Shown: piece by piece, positions 1 through 6,644 of the stretch
Layout of the letters: each line of letters opens with the position of its first letter
Numbering within the stretch: the first letter of the stretch is position 1
NCBI GenBank assembly: GCA_003533975.1
Contig: DQCL01000027.1
Location: 1,399 to 8,168, forward strand
Origin: Octadecabacter sp.
Lineage (GTDB): Bacteria; Pseudomonadota; Alphaproteobacteria; Rhodobacterales; Rhodobacteraceae
DNA: 6,770 bases
Direction: 5' to 3'
Program-made: the position numbers and the translations under genes
The notes under the pieces: generated by a model
Databases searched by the model: none
Told to the model about the DNA's origin: nothing
The model's input: only the letters and a program-made list of their open reading frames with translations

Positions 1-1218
1 CCAATGTTCCGAGCGGTGAACATGGCTTTGTAGGCTAAGCGAAGCACCAGGCTTCACCACGATACGTTTAACTTGAAAACGGTCGCGCAGGGTCAGCGTT
101 TCAAAGTATCCCCATGGTCGGTAATCGCGCGGGAAGGTGTCGGCTTGGCGGACGTCACGCTTGCGCATTTCCTTCACGACATTGCCTAGGTCAGCAACGC
201 GGCTGCGGTCTGCGACGAGCACTGCATCGGGCATGGCGATCGCCACGATGTTGCTGAGGCCAAGTCCGACAAGTTGCACATCATCGCTTTCAGAGCGCAG
301 CAATGTTTCTGAACAGTCAATTGCAAGGCTTTGTCCGTGGGTGCTTACGCCTGCTTCGTCAATGGGCATTTGCTTTTGGATCGCATCCCAGCCACCGAGG
401 TCGGACCAATCACCGTCATGTTTTATTACGGAAAGGTTGGCGGCTTTTTCCATGATCGCAAAGTCGATAGAAATATCGTCGCATGCAGCCCACGCCGTCG
501 GGTCTAGTCGAAGAAAACCTAGATCGTGTCGGGCATCAGAAACGGCTGTTTTGACTGTCTTCAACATCTCGGGCGCGTGTTTAGCGAAGGCGCTGACCAA
601 GGTGCTGGCCTTGTAAAGAAAGATACCAGCGTTCCAAAGAAACCGATCCGTGGCGAGCATGTCTTGTGCGGTTTGCAGGTCCGGCTTTTCGACGAAACGA
701 TGCAGGGCGATACAGCCATCCGCGGTCTCGTCCCCCAATTGGAGGTATCCGTATCCGGTTTCAGGATGCGTTGGCGTGATGCCAAAGGTCACGATCTGCC
801 CGTTGAGCGCGCACGGGATGGCGCGCTCGATGCTGGCGAGGAAATTCTTAGTGTTTTTGATGAAATGGTCAGATGGAGCGGCGAGAATGAGGGTTTCTGG
901 ATCTTCCTCCATCACTTTCAATGCTGCCGCGAGGAGGGCAGGCGCGGTATTTCGTGCATCAGGTTCAATCAGGACGGCACCAGGATCAATGCCGATGTCA
1001 GACAATTGCTGTGTCGCGGTGAAACGGAAGTCGGAATTTGTAACGATGACAGGCCGCGCAAATGCCTTTGACGTAAATCGGGACGCAGATTGCTGAAACA
1101 GGCTGTCCTCACCGATGATTTTGGTGAATTGCTTCGGGTAGCTTTTGCGTGACAGCGGCCATAGCCGCGTTCCTGATCCGCCACACAGAATTACTGGGGT
1201 GATGGTGTGCTTGGTCAT
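1..1218 (-). CDS. manC: Mannose-1-phosphate guanylyltransferase / mannose-6-phosphate isomerase, 3' end outside window
   Basis: This bifunctional cytoplasmic enzyme makes GDP-mannose: the C-terminal part interconverts fructose-6-P and mannose-6-P, and the N-terminal part joins mannose-1-P to GTP. The reverse strand reads open from an ATG at 1218 to the window edge, giving 406 residues; the family is usually about 470, so only the end of the isomerase domain is missing. Visible motifs are the nucleotidyltransferase signature GGSGTRLWPLSR (13-24), EPDARNTAPA (85-94), APSDH (114-118), HPETGYGY (151-158), FVEKP (175-179), WNAGIF (195-200), DWSDLGGW (270-277), the domain-linking RPWGYFE (367-373) and the cupin metal-site motif SLQSHVHRSEHW (395-406). 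The start has only a weak GAGTGA upstream; a GTG three codons earlier is the alternative. It is transcribed away from the rest of the cluster and shares an intergenic region with the plus-strand sulfotransferase. The names algA, cpsB and xanB are used for the same family. Confidence 0.95.
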   Translation of the reverse strand, partial: MTKHTITPVILCGGSGTRLWPLSRKSYPKQFTKIIGEDSLFQQSASRFTSKAFARPVIVTNSDFRFTATQQLSDIGIDPGAVLIEPDARNTAPALLAAALKVMEEDPETLILAAPSDHFIKNTKNFLASIERAIPCALNGQIVTFGITPTHPETGYGYLQLGDETADGCIALHRFVEKPDLQTAQDMLATDRFLWNAGIFLYKASTLVSAFAKHAPEMLKTVKTAVSDARHDLGFLRLDPTAWAACDDISIDFAIMEKAANLSVIKHDGDWSDLGGWDAIQKQMPIDEAGVSTHGQSLAIDCSETLLRSESDDVQLVGLGLSNIVAIAMPDAVLVADRSRVADLGNVVKEMRKRDVRQADTFPRDYRPWGYFETLTLRDRFQVKRIVVKPGASLSLQSHVHRSEHW

Positions 1219-1259
1219 TGCGGTCACTCAATTACTCATTTCGGTCGCTGTACAGGCGG

Positions 1260-1303
1260 TTGGCCTGTGTTTTACATGACAATAGGCCAAAGTTATGGCC
1301 AAA
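1260..1303. repeat. Three-copy TTGGCC/GGCCAA repeat between divergent genes
   Basis: TTGGCC at 1260-1265 faces GGCCAA at 1285-1290, and the latter repeats directly as GGCCAAA at 1285-1291 and 1297-1303, exactly 12 nt apart. The cluster lies between manC and the plus-strand sulfotransferase, so a regulator bound here could act on either gene. The arrangement is seen directly in the sequence; a role as an operator is inference, and I recognise no specific regulator for this motif. Confidence 0.4.
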
Positions 1304-1331
1304 TTTCATCTCTCTTTATTATTAGTTAACC

Positions 1332-1346
1332 TTAACGCCGTCTTAA
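1332..1346 (+). promoter_or_regulatory. Putative CtrA-type box TTAA-N7-TTAA
   Basis: The 15 bases TTAACGCCGTCTTAA match the alphaproteobacterial CtrA consensus TTAA-N7-TTAA exactly, and a further TTAAC half-site sits just upstream at 1326-1330. The box lies 49 nt before the preferred ATG of the sulfotransferase at 1396, where a promoter would be expected. The AT-rich motif can occur by chance in intergenic DNA, so the assignment is tentative. Confidence 0.4.
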
Positions 1347-1395
1347 GATTTCGGTGCTAGCGTGGATTGGTACGCAAGAAGTTTGGATATTGTGC

Positions 1396-2259
1396 ATGAC
1401 GGCCAAAAGAACGTTTGGGAATCTGTTTTTAAGCATTGGTGCAATGAAAGCAGGGACCACGTGGCTCTATTCTGTGTTGGCGCGCCATCCGGAGCTACAT
1501 TTCGCGATGGAGAAAGAAATCCATTATTTCAATCACCGCTATGTAGATGACACGCTACTCAGCGAAGAACGCCGCCTCCATGAGGCGCGTGAGCGCTATT
1601 TGTGGCGTTTTGACCCCAAAACCGCCAATATCGACGCGATCCGTCAGAACCTGCATTGGGTCGCAGCGTACCTTGATCGGCCTGTCGATGACTTTTGGTA
1701 TCGCAATCTGTTTCAGTTGCGCAAATTTCAGACCTACGCCTGTGATTTTTCCAATTTGAACGCGCATCTTCCTGTTGAGGCATGGCCGGCCATTGCGTCA
1801 AAGTGTGACACGTTACGTGTGCTTTTTACCATGCGCGATCCGGTGAAACGGCTCTGGAGCCATACCAAGTTTCACCTGCAAGTTACGGGTGAATTGGACA
1901 AGTTGGACAGCTGGTCGAGACCAGAGTTTGAGGCCTTTGTTCGCCAGCCACATATTTGGAACAATGGTGAATACGGTGCCGTGCTGCGCCGTCTTTCAAA
2001 AGGCTTGGCGCGTGAGCAGTATAAGGCGATCTTTTATGAAGACCTGCACGACAACCAGCGTGGTGGATTGCGTGATATCGAAGGGTTCTTAGGAATCGCG
2101 CCGTTTGAATACCCGCAGGCCGCGTTGGACAGGCGGATCACGGAAAGTAAGAAGCGTGAGATGCCCGACTTTTTTGCGGATTTGGTCTCGGATGACATCG
2201 CCCGCATCCGGAAAGAAGTTGAAGACGAAGGATACGTTCTGCCGTTGTCGTGGGGTTAA
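1396..2259 (+). CDS. PAPS-dependent sulfotransferase (Sulfotransfer_1/3-like)
   Basis: The 287-residue soluble protein should move a sulfuryl group from 3'-phosphoadenosine-5'-phosphosulfate to an acceptor hydroxyl or amine, probably a glycan given the neighbours. The 5'-phosphosulfate-binding loop is GAMKAGTTWL (15-24), with the family lysine in KAGTT. KEIHYFN (40-46) matches the usual KE-x-x-[YF]F segment. The 3'-phosphate-binding motif is FTMRDPVKRLWSH (144-156), with R147, D148, P149 and S155. NGEYGAVL (190-197) and FYEDL (213-217) are further family-like segments. The length is normal for a single-domain bacterial sulfotransferase. I chose ATG 1396 because it starts 14 residues before the first beta strand and P-loop, as usual; an in-frame GTG at 1354 would add 14 residues but sits right behind the TTAA box. 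The Shine-Dalgarno is weak for both. The gene is the only plus-strand gene here, divergent from manC and converging on the IS scar. The acceptor cannot be read from the sequence. Confidence 0.88.
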   Translation: MTAKRTFGNLFLSIGAMKAGTTWLYSVLARHPELHFAMEKEIHYFNHRYVDDTLLSEERRLHEARERYLWRFDPKTANIDAIRQNLHWVAAYLDRPVDDFWYRNLFQLRKFQTYACDFSNLNAHLPVEAWPAIASKCDTLRVLFTMRDPVKRLWSHTKFHLQVTGELDKLDSWSRPEFEAFVRQPHIWNNGEYGAVLRRLSKGLAREQYKAIFYEDLHDNQRGGLRDIEGFLGIAPFEYPQAALDRRITESKKREMPDFFADLVSDDIARIRKEVEDEGYVLPLSWG

Positions 2260-2335
2260 AGCAGCGCTTTACGCAGCATACGCGCAGCTTTGTCTGGATT
2301 CTCAAGGGTCGTTGCGACGGTTTCCGCTATCTCAG
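2256..2335 (-). pseudogene. Orphan C-terminal tail of a disrupted gene, possibly a glycosyltransferase
   Basis: About 26 codons in a different reading frame from the adjacent transposase remnant read AEIAETVATTLENPDK followed by AARMLRKALL and a TAA stop at 2258-2256. The helical character and the E-NP-D-x-AARM pattern resemble the C-terminal helices of GT4/GT-B glycosyltransferases, which fits the locus, but it is too short for firm assignment. The open frame continues upstream only through shifted transposase sequence, so the rest of the gene seems to have been lost at the insertion. Its TAA shares the bases TTAA with the stop of the convergent sulfotransferase. It could also be meaningless sequence. 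Confidence 0.35.
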
Positions 2336-2553
2336 CTTCATTTCTCGATTTGAGAGTGCGGCCACAGGCGCATCTCTGGGCAGATAGCGCTGCGTTCGTT
2401 TGTTCAGATTTTCGACGGACCCTTTCTGCCATGGCACTTGCAGATCGCAGAACCACGCTTCGGTTCCAATCCCAGGCTTCAGCTTGCGCCAGTTCTTGAA
2501 TTCGACACCACGATCAAACGTGACCGACTTTCGGGCCGCTTAGGGACGGGGCA
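2336..2553 (-). pseudogene. IS30-family transposase remnant (C-terminal DDE catalytic core fragment)
   Basis: No annotated-size frame marks this stretch, but the reverse strand encodes a clear IS30-family segment. From 2533 downwards it reads RKSVTFDRGVEF, then NWRKLKPGIGTEAWFCD, then VPWQKGSVENLNKR, then RYLPRD and ALSNREMK. This contains the second catalytic Asp (in TFDRG, codon 2515-2513) and the catalytic Glu (in SVEN, codon 2413-2411) of the DDE triad. Similarity ends abruptly after REMK at 2336; two foreign codons and a TAG follow, and the usual last roughly 25 residues are absent. On the other side LPRP (from about 2553) precedes an in-frame TAA at 2542-2540, and nothing of the N-terminal helix-turn-helix or the first Asp remains. 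FCDLQ, where family members usually have FCDPQ, suggests drift. The element is dead, and no terminal inverted repeats or target duplication were recognised. Confidence 0.85.
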
Positions 2554-2573
2554 GGTGTGTGTGATATGGTTTT

Positions 2574-3311
2574 CTATCCGTCTGCTTGTGCACGAAGCAG
2601 ATCACGCAGCGTCCGCAAAACCACGAGGTCATCGGCGTTCTTTTCGCGGAGTAATTGATTGAGATCAGACGACACCGGTTCGTTGTAAGAATTGGACGAA
2701 TTGGCGCGCGCATGGACCCAGTGAAAATTTGGAAAATCGTTACGTAGCCGTTTGGTAAGAGATTGAATTGTTGCGTTAAAATTAGAGACAAGACCGATGA
2801 CGCCGGATGTATTTATCAACCGGATGCCATCAAACGCGCGCATAAGTTCAGGCTGTTTATTGGGGGAGAAGGAAGCAAGGCGAGAGGTTTGAAAGTTATT
2901 GCATTGTCGGTCTTTCGCGCGACCAAGTCGCGCGTGAACGTAGCCTTCGAAATCGTGCTGTTTAGCAAGTTGCGCGCCCCAGCTATCAGACGTTTGTGCG
3001 CGCTCGAATTGATAGGCGGAACGTATGCGTGCGACTGGGTCGCGGAGCAGCATTACCGGAATTATTTGCACGCCTTGGATGGACGGTAACGGCCCTTTCA
3101 TTGTGTGGGACGAGAACGCGCTGGCATCCGGATTTTGGACAATCCAGTTTTCAACGTCAGGCGTATTGGTTGCAGCATTTGTGTGAAACTCAGTGGTGAC
3201 CCATGCCTTACCAAAGTTGTGCTTTAGTACTTGGTCAAGTGAAGTGCCTGCGTTTTTGAACAGGTGATAGTGCAACACAACGGTGCGCAGGGGCGGAGTT
3301 GAAGTGCTCAT
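2574..3311 (-). CDS. Sulfotransferase, Sulfotransfer_2-like family
   Basis: The 245-residue protein is a second PAPS-dependent sulfotransferase, distinct from the plus-strand one. HYHLFKNAGTSLD (14-26) is the variant 5'-phosphosulfate loop of the family whose common form is HxPKTAGTS, here with FKN in place of PKT. SSHTMKG (67-73) and LLRDPVARIRSAY (88-100) follow, the latter being the 3'-phosphate-binding motif with R90, D91 and S98. NNFQTSRL (138-145) resembles the N-x-Q-T-R segment of carbohydrate sulfotransferases. No signal peptide or membrane segment is seen, so it should act in the cytoplasm, before export. The open frame extends 20 codons upstream, but ATG 3311 is preferred because it lies 4 nt after the stop of the glycosyltransferase gene, a spacing typical of translational coupling. 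The two products therefore probably act on the same glycan. The specific acceptor is unknown. Confidence 0.85.
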   Translation of the reverse strand: MSTSTPPLRTVVLHYHLFKNAGTSLDQVLKHNFGKAWVTTEFHTNAATNTPDVENWIVQNPDASAFSSHTMKGPLPSIQGVQIIPVMLLRDPVARIRSAYQFERAQTSDSWGAQLAKQHDFEGYVHARLGRAKDRQCNNFQTSRLASFSPNKQPELMRAFDGIRLINTSGVIGLVSNFNATIQSLTKRLRNDFPNFHWVHARANSSNSYNEPVSSDLNQLLREKNADDLVVLRTLRDLLRAQADG

Positions 3312-3315
3312 CAAA

Positions 3316-6300
3316 TCAGTCGACGGTATTATACAAATCAGCGGCTTCAAACGCAGCCCGCATCTGGGCACGGCCTTGAGTGAAGGAAAACGCGTCGCGC
3401 ATATAGGCTTGTGCGTTGGCTGACATTGCGTGCCAAAGGTCGTCGTCCTCGTTTAGCCGCGCGATTGCGCTGGCCCACTCGGATGGGGTGTTCACGATGA
3501 AGCAATCATAGCGGTTGCGAAGCCCAATCCCTTCGGCGGCGGTCGGGGAGAGAACACATGGTATTCCGTGGGCAAGGGCGCTTAGCACCTTGCCCTTAAT
3601 TCCGGCACCCGAACGCAAAGGGGCAACAAAGATGCGGTGATTGTCATAGGCATCGCTAATGTTTTCCACGAACCCCACAGGGTGAACCGTATCGCTGGCC
3701 AATGCTTTGATGTCATCACTCATGGCGGCGCCGTAGATCGACAGGTTAATTGGGGAGGCGGTTGAGTTTACAACGGCGGGCAAAACATCGCGGATGAACC
3801 ACAAAACACCCTCGCTGTTGGGGTGGTGGCGAAAGCTTCCAAGGAAGGATAAGCCGCTGCGTCGGCTTAGGGGCATACGCATGTCCGGCACGTCGACAAC
3901 CCACGGGCATTTCACAACCTTTGCCGCACCATCCGAGTAGGCCTGAATGACCGAATGCTCAACGTCGTTGTAAGACAGAACGACATCGACATTATTGATG
4001 ATATCCATCTCATCGGTGCGGGTTTGGCGGGCTTTTTCGAGCATAACCGCATCGTTTTCAGACTGCGCGGCGCGAATTTCACGCAGGAAATGCAGGTCGG
4101 CGTTGTTGAAAATCACACGCGCTTCAGGGGCGAGCTTTCGCAACTGGCTCAGCACATCGCGGGCGACATAATAGCGGGTGATGTAGAAGGCATCAAAGTC
4201 GGCAGCATGTTGGGCGAGGTATTCGGATTGGCTGAGGTAGAAGGGGGCATATATCATCTCGACCCCCATCTTTTGCAGCTCTTCTGTGTAGCTACCAAGG
4301 TGCGCCATGTTTGAGGGCAGAAAGCTGACCTTGTAGCCAAGCGACTGCACTAGACGGATTTCTTGCAACGCCGCATATGATCCGGCGTCTTGGTCGGGGC
4401 GGGGCGTGGAGTAGTCGATGAACAACACGCGCCCGACGATGCCGCGGTCTTTTTCAAGGTCGGGCGTGCTGCCTTCTTTGCCGAATTTGGCGAAGTCTTT
4501 AGCCCAACGGCGTTTGAATTTCGGGCGGTTTACTTCTTGGTATTTTTTGAACCCCGTCGTGACGTCTGTGCCCGACGTCATGCCCTCAAAATGGTACACA
4601 ACCGAGGACGGTACGAACCACGTACTGTAGCCAGCCTCGCGGACCTTAAAGGCGAAATCGGTATCCTCAAAATACATCGGTTCCATGTAGGACGAGAACC
4701 CGTCGAGGGCGCGCCACAGATCGGCAGGTACCATCATTGCCGCACCACTTAGGTAGTCCGCTTGGCGGGCATAGCTAAAACGCGGGTCTTCGGGGTTTTG
4801 GCTGTTTCCATAGTTCCACGGATTGCCCGTCCCCCAAACGATCCCGCCCGCGTCTTGCAGTGCGCCATTAGGATACAGTAGTTTCGCCCCCGCAAGGCCG
4901 ACATTTTCGAAGCGATCAAATGCGTCCAACAGCTCATCAAGCCAGCCGGATGTTACTTCAACGTCATTGTTCAGCAGCGCAATGAAATCCCCCTTGGCTT
5001 CTGCCGCGCCACGGTTGCAGGCACGAATAAAGCGCTGGGCTGTATCGTTGTGTAACACTGTGATGCCGTTCACGATGTCCTCAAGCTGGCGGGTCTCATC
5101 GCTGGATGCATCGTCGATGACGATCACCTCAAAACTGGCATGGTTATGGGCAACCAGTAGGGAACACAGCGCGAGATACGTTACCTCAACCTTATTGTGT
5201 GCGGGGATGACGACCGTGACTTTCGGCGTGTCTGGGCGGGTGAAAGTCAGTGGTTTTAGTTTGACGTTGTCATGGCCACCTTCAAGCACCGACATTGCAT
5301 AAGCGACTTGCGCCATATCAACGGACGGGTCGGCGTTTTCCATATGGGCCTTCAAGCTCGCGTAGCGGCGCGGCGTTTGCGAGAAGACCGTTGAGGGGAA
5401 CGGTGCGGCGGTTTCGCGCTGCAAAACATCCGCAGGCGTGATGATCGCAGGGGCGAGATGCTGCGTTTCCCAATAGGTGATCGACCCGGAACGGTCCTTG
5501 AAACACAAATGCCGCGTTGTTCCCGTCAGGAATTTTGAGGGAAGGCGCACAACGTTGTGGCTGGCGCCAAAGTTGACCTGTTCAACAGGGGCGCCGTCAA
5601 TGACGAGCAACAGTTCAACTGCTTGATCGGATTCAATAACAAGCGTGTGACCGTAGTCTTCTTTCAGGGTAAAAGCGGGGGGCGTGACATTCAGCAAAAT
5701 CTGTTCGTTGCCGCCGATTGAGAGGCGAATTTCATCGCCACTCATCAGGTGGCTCGGGATATCGCCTTCCATCCAAACCTTCGTGCGCTCTTCTCCAGGC
5801 TTTCCGATACGGATCGGGTCAACCAGTGATGTGGAGGGCGTGCTCGGAACACTCACACGGGTGTCGGCCAAGAAGAAAAACGGCTCAACGTTGTGGCCAT
5901 CAGGAACGTACTCCAAATAATCGATCGCCAGCCAAATTTGTCCGGTCTCAAAATCTTCGGGAAGGGGGATGCGGACGTGTTGGTAGTTTTCAGGCGCGAT
6001 GCCGCCTTGAAAGGCGGGGTCGAACGCGATGGAATGCGATGTCGTGCATTGCGTTTGTGAGCAGGTGAAATGGATCAGCAGGTTCGCGCGGCCTCGGTGC
6101 TGTGCCAACCGCGTTTCAAACACCAATCCAGCGGCGGCGGCTTCAATGTTAATTGTGCGCTCGATCTCGATGCGACTGGGCGTGTCGCGTTTCGTCATCA
6201 TCAGCTGCACGGTTTGCGTGCCGGCCATCACCCAGTCCGTCAGGTGGTTTACCCAAACGGTGTAAATTTCGCCTGGCACCTTTTCTTTTGGGTCTGACGA

Positions 6301-6528
6301 AATGGCCGCCGCCAAATGATCAACGTCCAGCGGGGTATCTGCGTCCATCGCATAGGTGCTAAGGGGGTTGTTGCTGCTTGGGTTGAGGGGCGCTGAGATT
6401 GCGCCGACTGAAACTTCGACCCGCGATCTTGCCTGCACTTCGGTCACGGCTGCATAGACGGAGCCATTCACAATTATCGCAGAACTGTCATCTGCTTTGG
6501 CGAGGGGTAAATTAACGCGTGGGATCAT
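3316..6528 (-). CDS. Two-domain glycosyltransferase (N-terminal unknown region + GT2 + GT4)
   Basis: The 1070-residue protein has three parts. Residues 1 to about 430 match no family I recognise; they look rich in beta strands and lack membrane segments. Residues about 436-680 are a GT2 (GT-A fold) domain: VTVVIPAHNK (437-446), VIDDASSDET (470-479), LLNNDVEVTSGWL (518-530, with NND at the usual metal-binding DxD position), a YLSGAAMMVP acceptor-loop segment (592-601) and EDTDFAFKVREAGY (621-634). Residues about 698-1065 are a GT-B domain of GT4 type, with LSFLGSFRHHPN (893-904) and RSGAGIKGKVLSALAHG followed by IPCVLSP and AAEG (972-1000). Such enzymes add two sugars from nucleotide donors to a growing polysaccharide. 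In the GT4 part the usual Glu of KxLEAxAxG is Ser983. ATG 6528 gives a clean start with a weak AAGAAAG upstream. The gene sits between an exporter-like gene and a sulfotransferase on the same strand, suggesting an operon for a sulfated surface glycan. Donor and acceptor sugars cannot be deduced. Confidence 0.9.
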   Translation of the reverse strand: MIPRVNLPLAKADDSSAIIVNGSVYAAVTEVQARSRVEVSVGAISAPLNPSSNNPLSTYAMDADTPLDVDHLAAAISSDPKEKVPGEIYTVWVNHLTDWVMAGTQTVQLMMTKRDTPSRIEIERTINIEAAAAGLVFETRLAQHRGRANLLIHFTCSQTQCTTSHSIAFDPAFQGGIAPENYQHVRIPLPEDFETGQIWLAIDYLEYVPDGHNVEPFFFLADTRVSVPSTPSTSLVDPIRIGKPGEERTKVWMEGDIPSHLMSGDEIRLSIGGNEQILLNVTPPAFTLKEDYGHTLVIESDQAVELLLVIDGAPVEQVNFGASHNVVRLPSKFLTGTTRHLCFKDRSGSITYWETQHLAPAIITPADVLQRETAAPFPSTVFSQTPRRYASLKAHMENADPSVDMAQVAYAMSVLEGGHDNVKLKPLTFTRPDTPKVTVVIPAHNKVEVTYLALCSLLVAHNHASFEVIVIDDASSDETRQLEDIVNGITVLHNDTAQRFIRACNRGAAEAKGDFIALLNNDVEVTSGWLDELLDAFDRFENVGLAGAKLLYPNGALQDAGGIVWGTGNPWNYGNSQNPEDPRFSYARQADYLSGAAMMVPADLWRALDGFSSYMEPMYFEDTDFAFKVREAGYSTWFVPSSVVYHFEGMTSGTDVTTGFKKYQEVNRPKFKRRWAKDFAKFGKEGSTPDLEKDRGIVGRVLFIDYSTPRPDQDAGSYAALQEIRLVQSLGYKVSFLPSNMAHLGSYTEELQKMGVEMIYAPFYLSQSEYLAQHAADFDAFYITRYYVARDVLSQLRKLAPEARVIFNNADLHFLREIRAAQSENDAVMLEKARQTRTDEMDIINNVDVVLSYNDVEHSVIQAYSDGAAKVVKCPWVVDVPDMRMPLSRRSGLSFLGSFRHHPNSEGVLWFIRDVLPAVVNSTASPINLSIYGAAMSDDIKALASDTVHPVGFVENISDAYDNHRIFVAPLRSGAGIKGKVLSALAHGIPCVLSPTAAEGIGLRNRYDCFIVNTPSEWASAIARLNEDDDLWHAMSANAQAYMRDAFSFTQGRAQMRAAFEAADLYNTVD

Positions 6529-6644
6529 CTAGGTTACTTTCTTACAGCCAAGTGCGCGTATTTATTGCGCAAAAGAGTTAACGCCCACTCATTTGCACGA
6601 GGGGAGGTTAACAAACGGTAAAAGGAGTATTAATTTTCGATGGA
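6529..6644. promoter_or_regulatory. Intergenic region with two GTTAAC palindromes and a short dyad
   Basis: This 116-base gap separates the exporter-like gene from the glycosyltransferase gene on the same strand, so it could hold an internal promoter. GTTAAC occurs at 6577-6582 and 6607-6612, exactly 30 nt apart. TTAA-N7-TAAA at 6608-6622 is one base off a CtrA box. TGCGC (6553-6557) and GCGCA (6567-6571) form a 5-bp dyad with a 9-nt loop that would fall in the leader of the glycosyltransferase mRNA. There is no T-run hairpin, so I see no terminator. All functional readings are inference. Confidence 0.35.

Noticed and set aside
137..1096. Several plus-strand open frames of 148-181 codons
   Set aside because: They lie entirely opposite the manC coding strand, whose product has a full set of family motifs; their translations show no recognisable features.
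1354..1395. GTG start giving a 301-residue sulfotransferase
   Set aside because: The extra 14 residues do not resemble the family N-terminus and the start would lie 8 nt after the TTAA-N7-TTAA box; ATG 1396 fits better, though this is not proven.
2258..2270. Palindrome AAAGC-AGC-GCTTT after the sulfotransferase stop, as a terminator
   Set aside because: The stem is only 5 bp with weak A-T pairs and no T-run follows.
2540..2791. Minus-strand 83-codon open frame
   Set aside because: It is a shifted frame inside the second sulfotransferase; only its last codons (LPRP) coincide with the transposase remnant.
3312..3371. Upstream ATG at 3371 adding 20 residues to the second sulfotransferase
   Set aside because: It would overlap the end of the glycosyltransferase coding region by 56 bases, and the added residues lie outside the family fold; ATG 3311 lies just after the upstream stop.
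3955..6362. Plus-strand open frames of up to 159 codons opposite the large glycosyltransferase gene
   Set aside because: They are antisense to well-conserved GT2 and GT4 motifs and have composition expected of complementary-strand reading.
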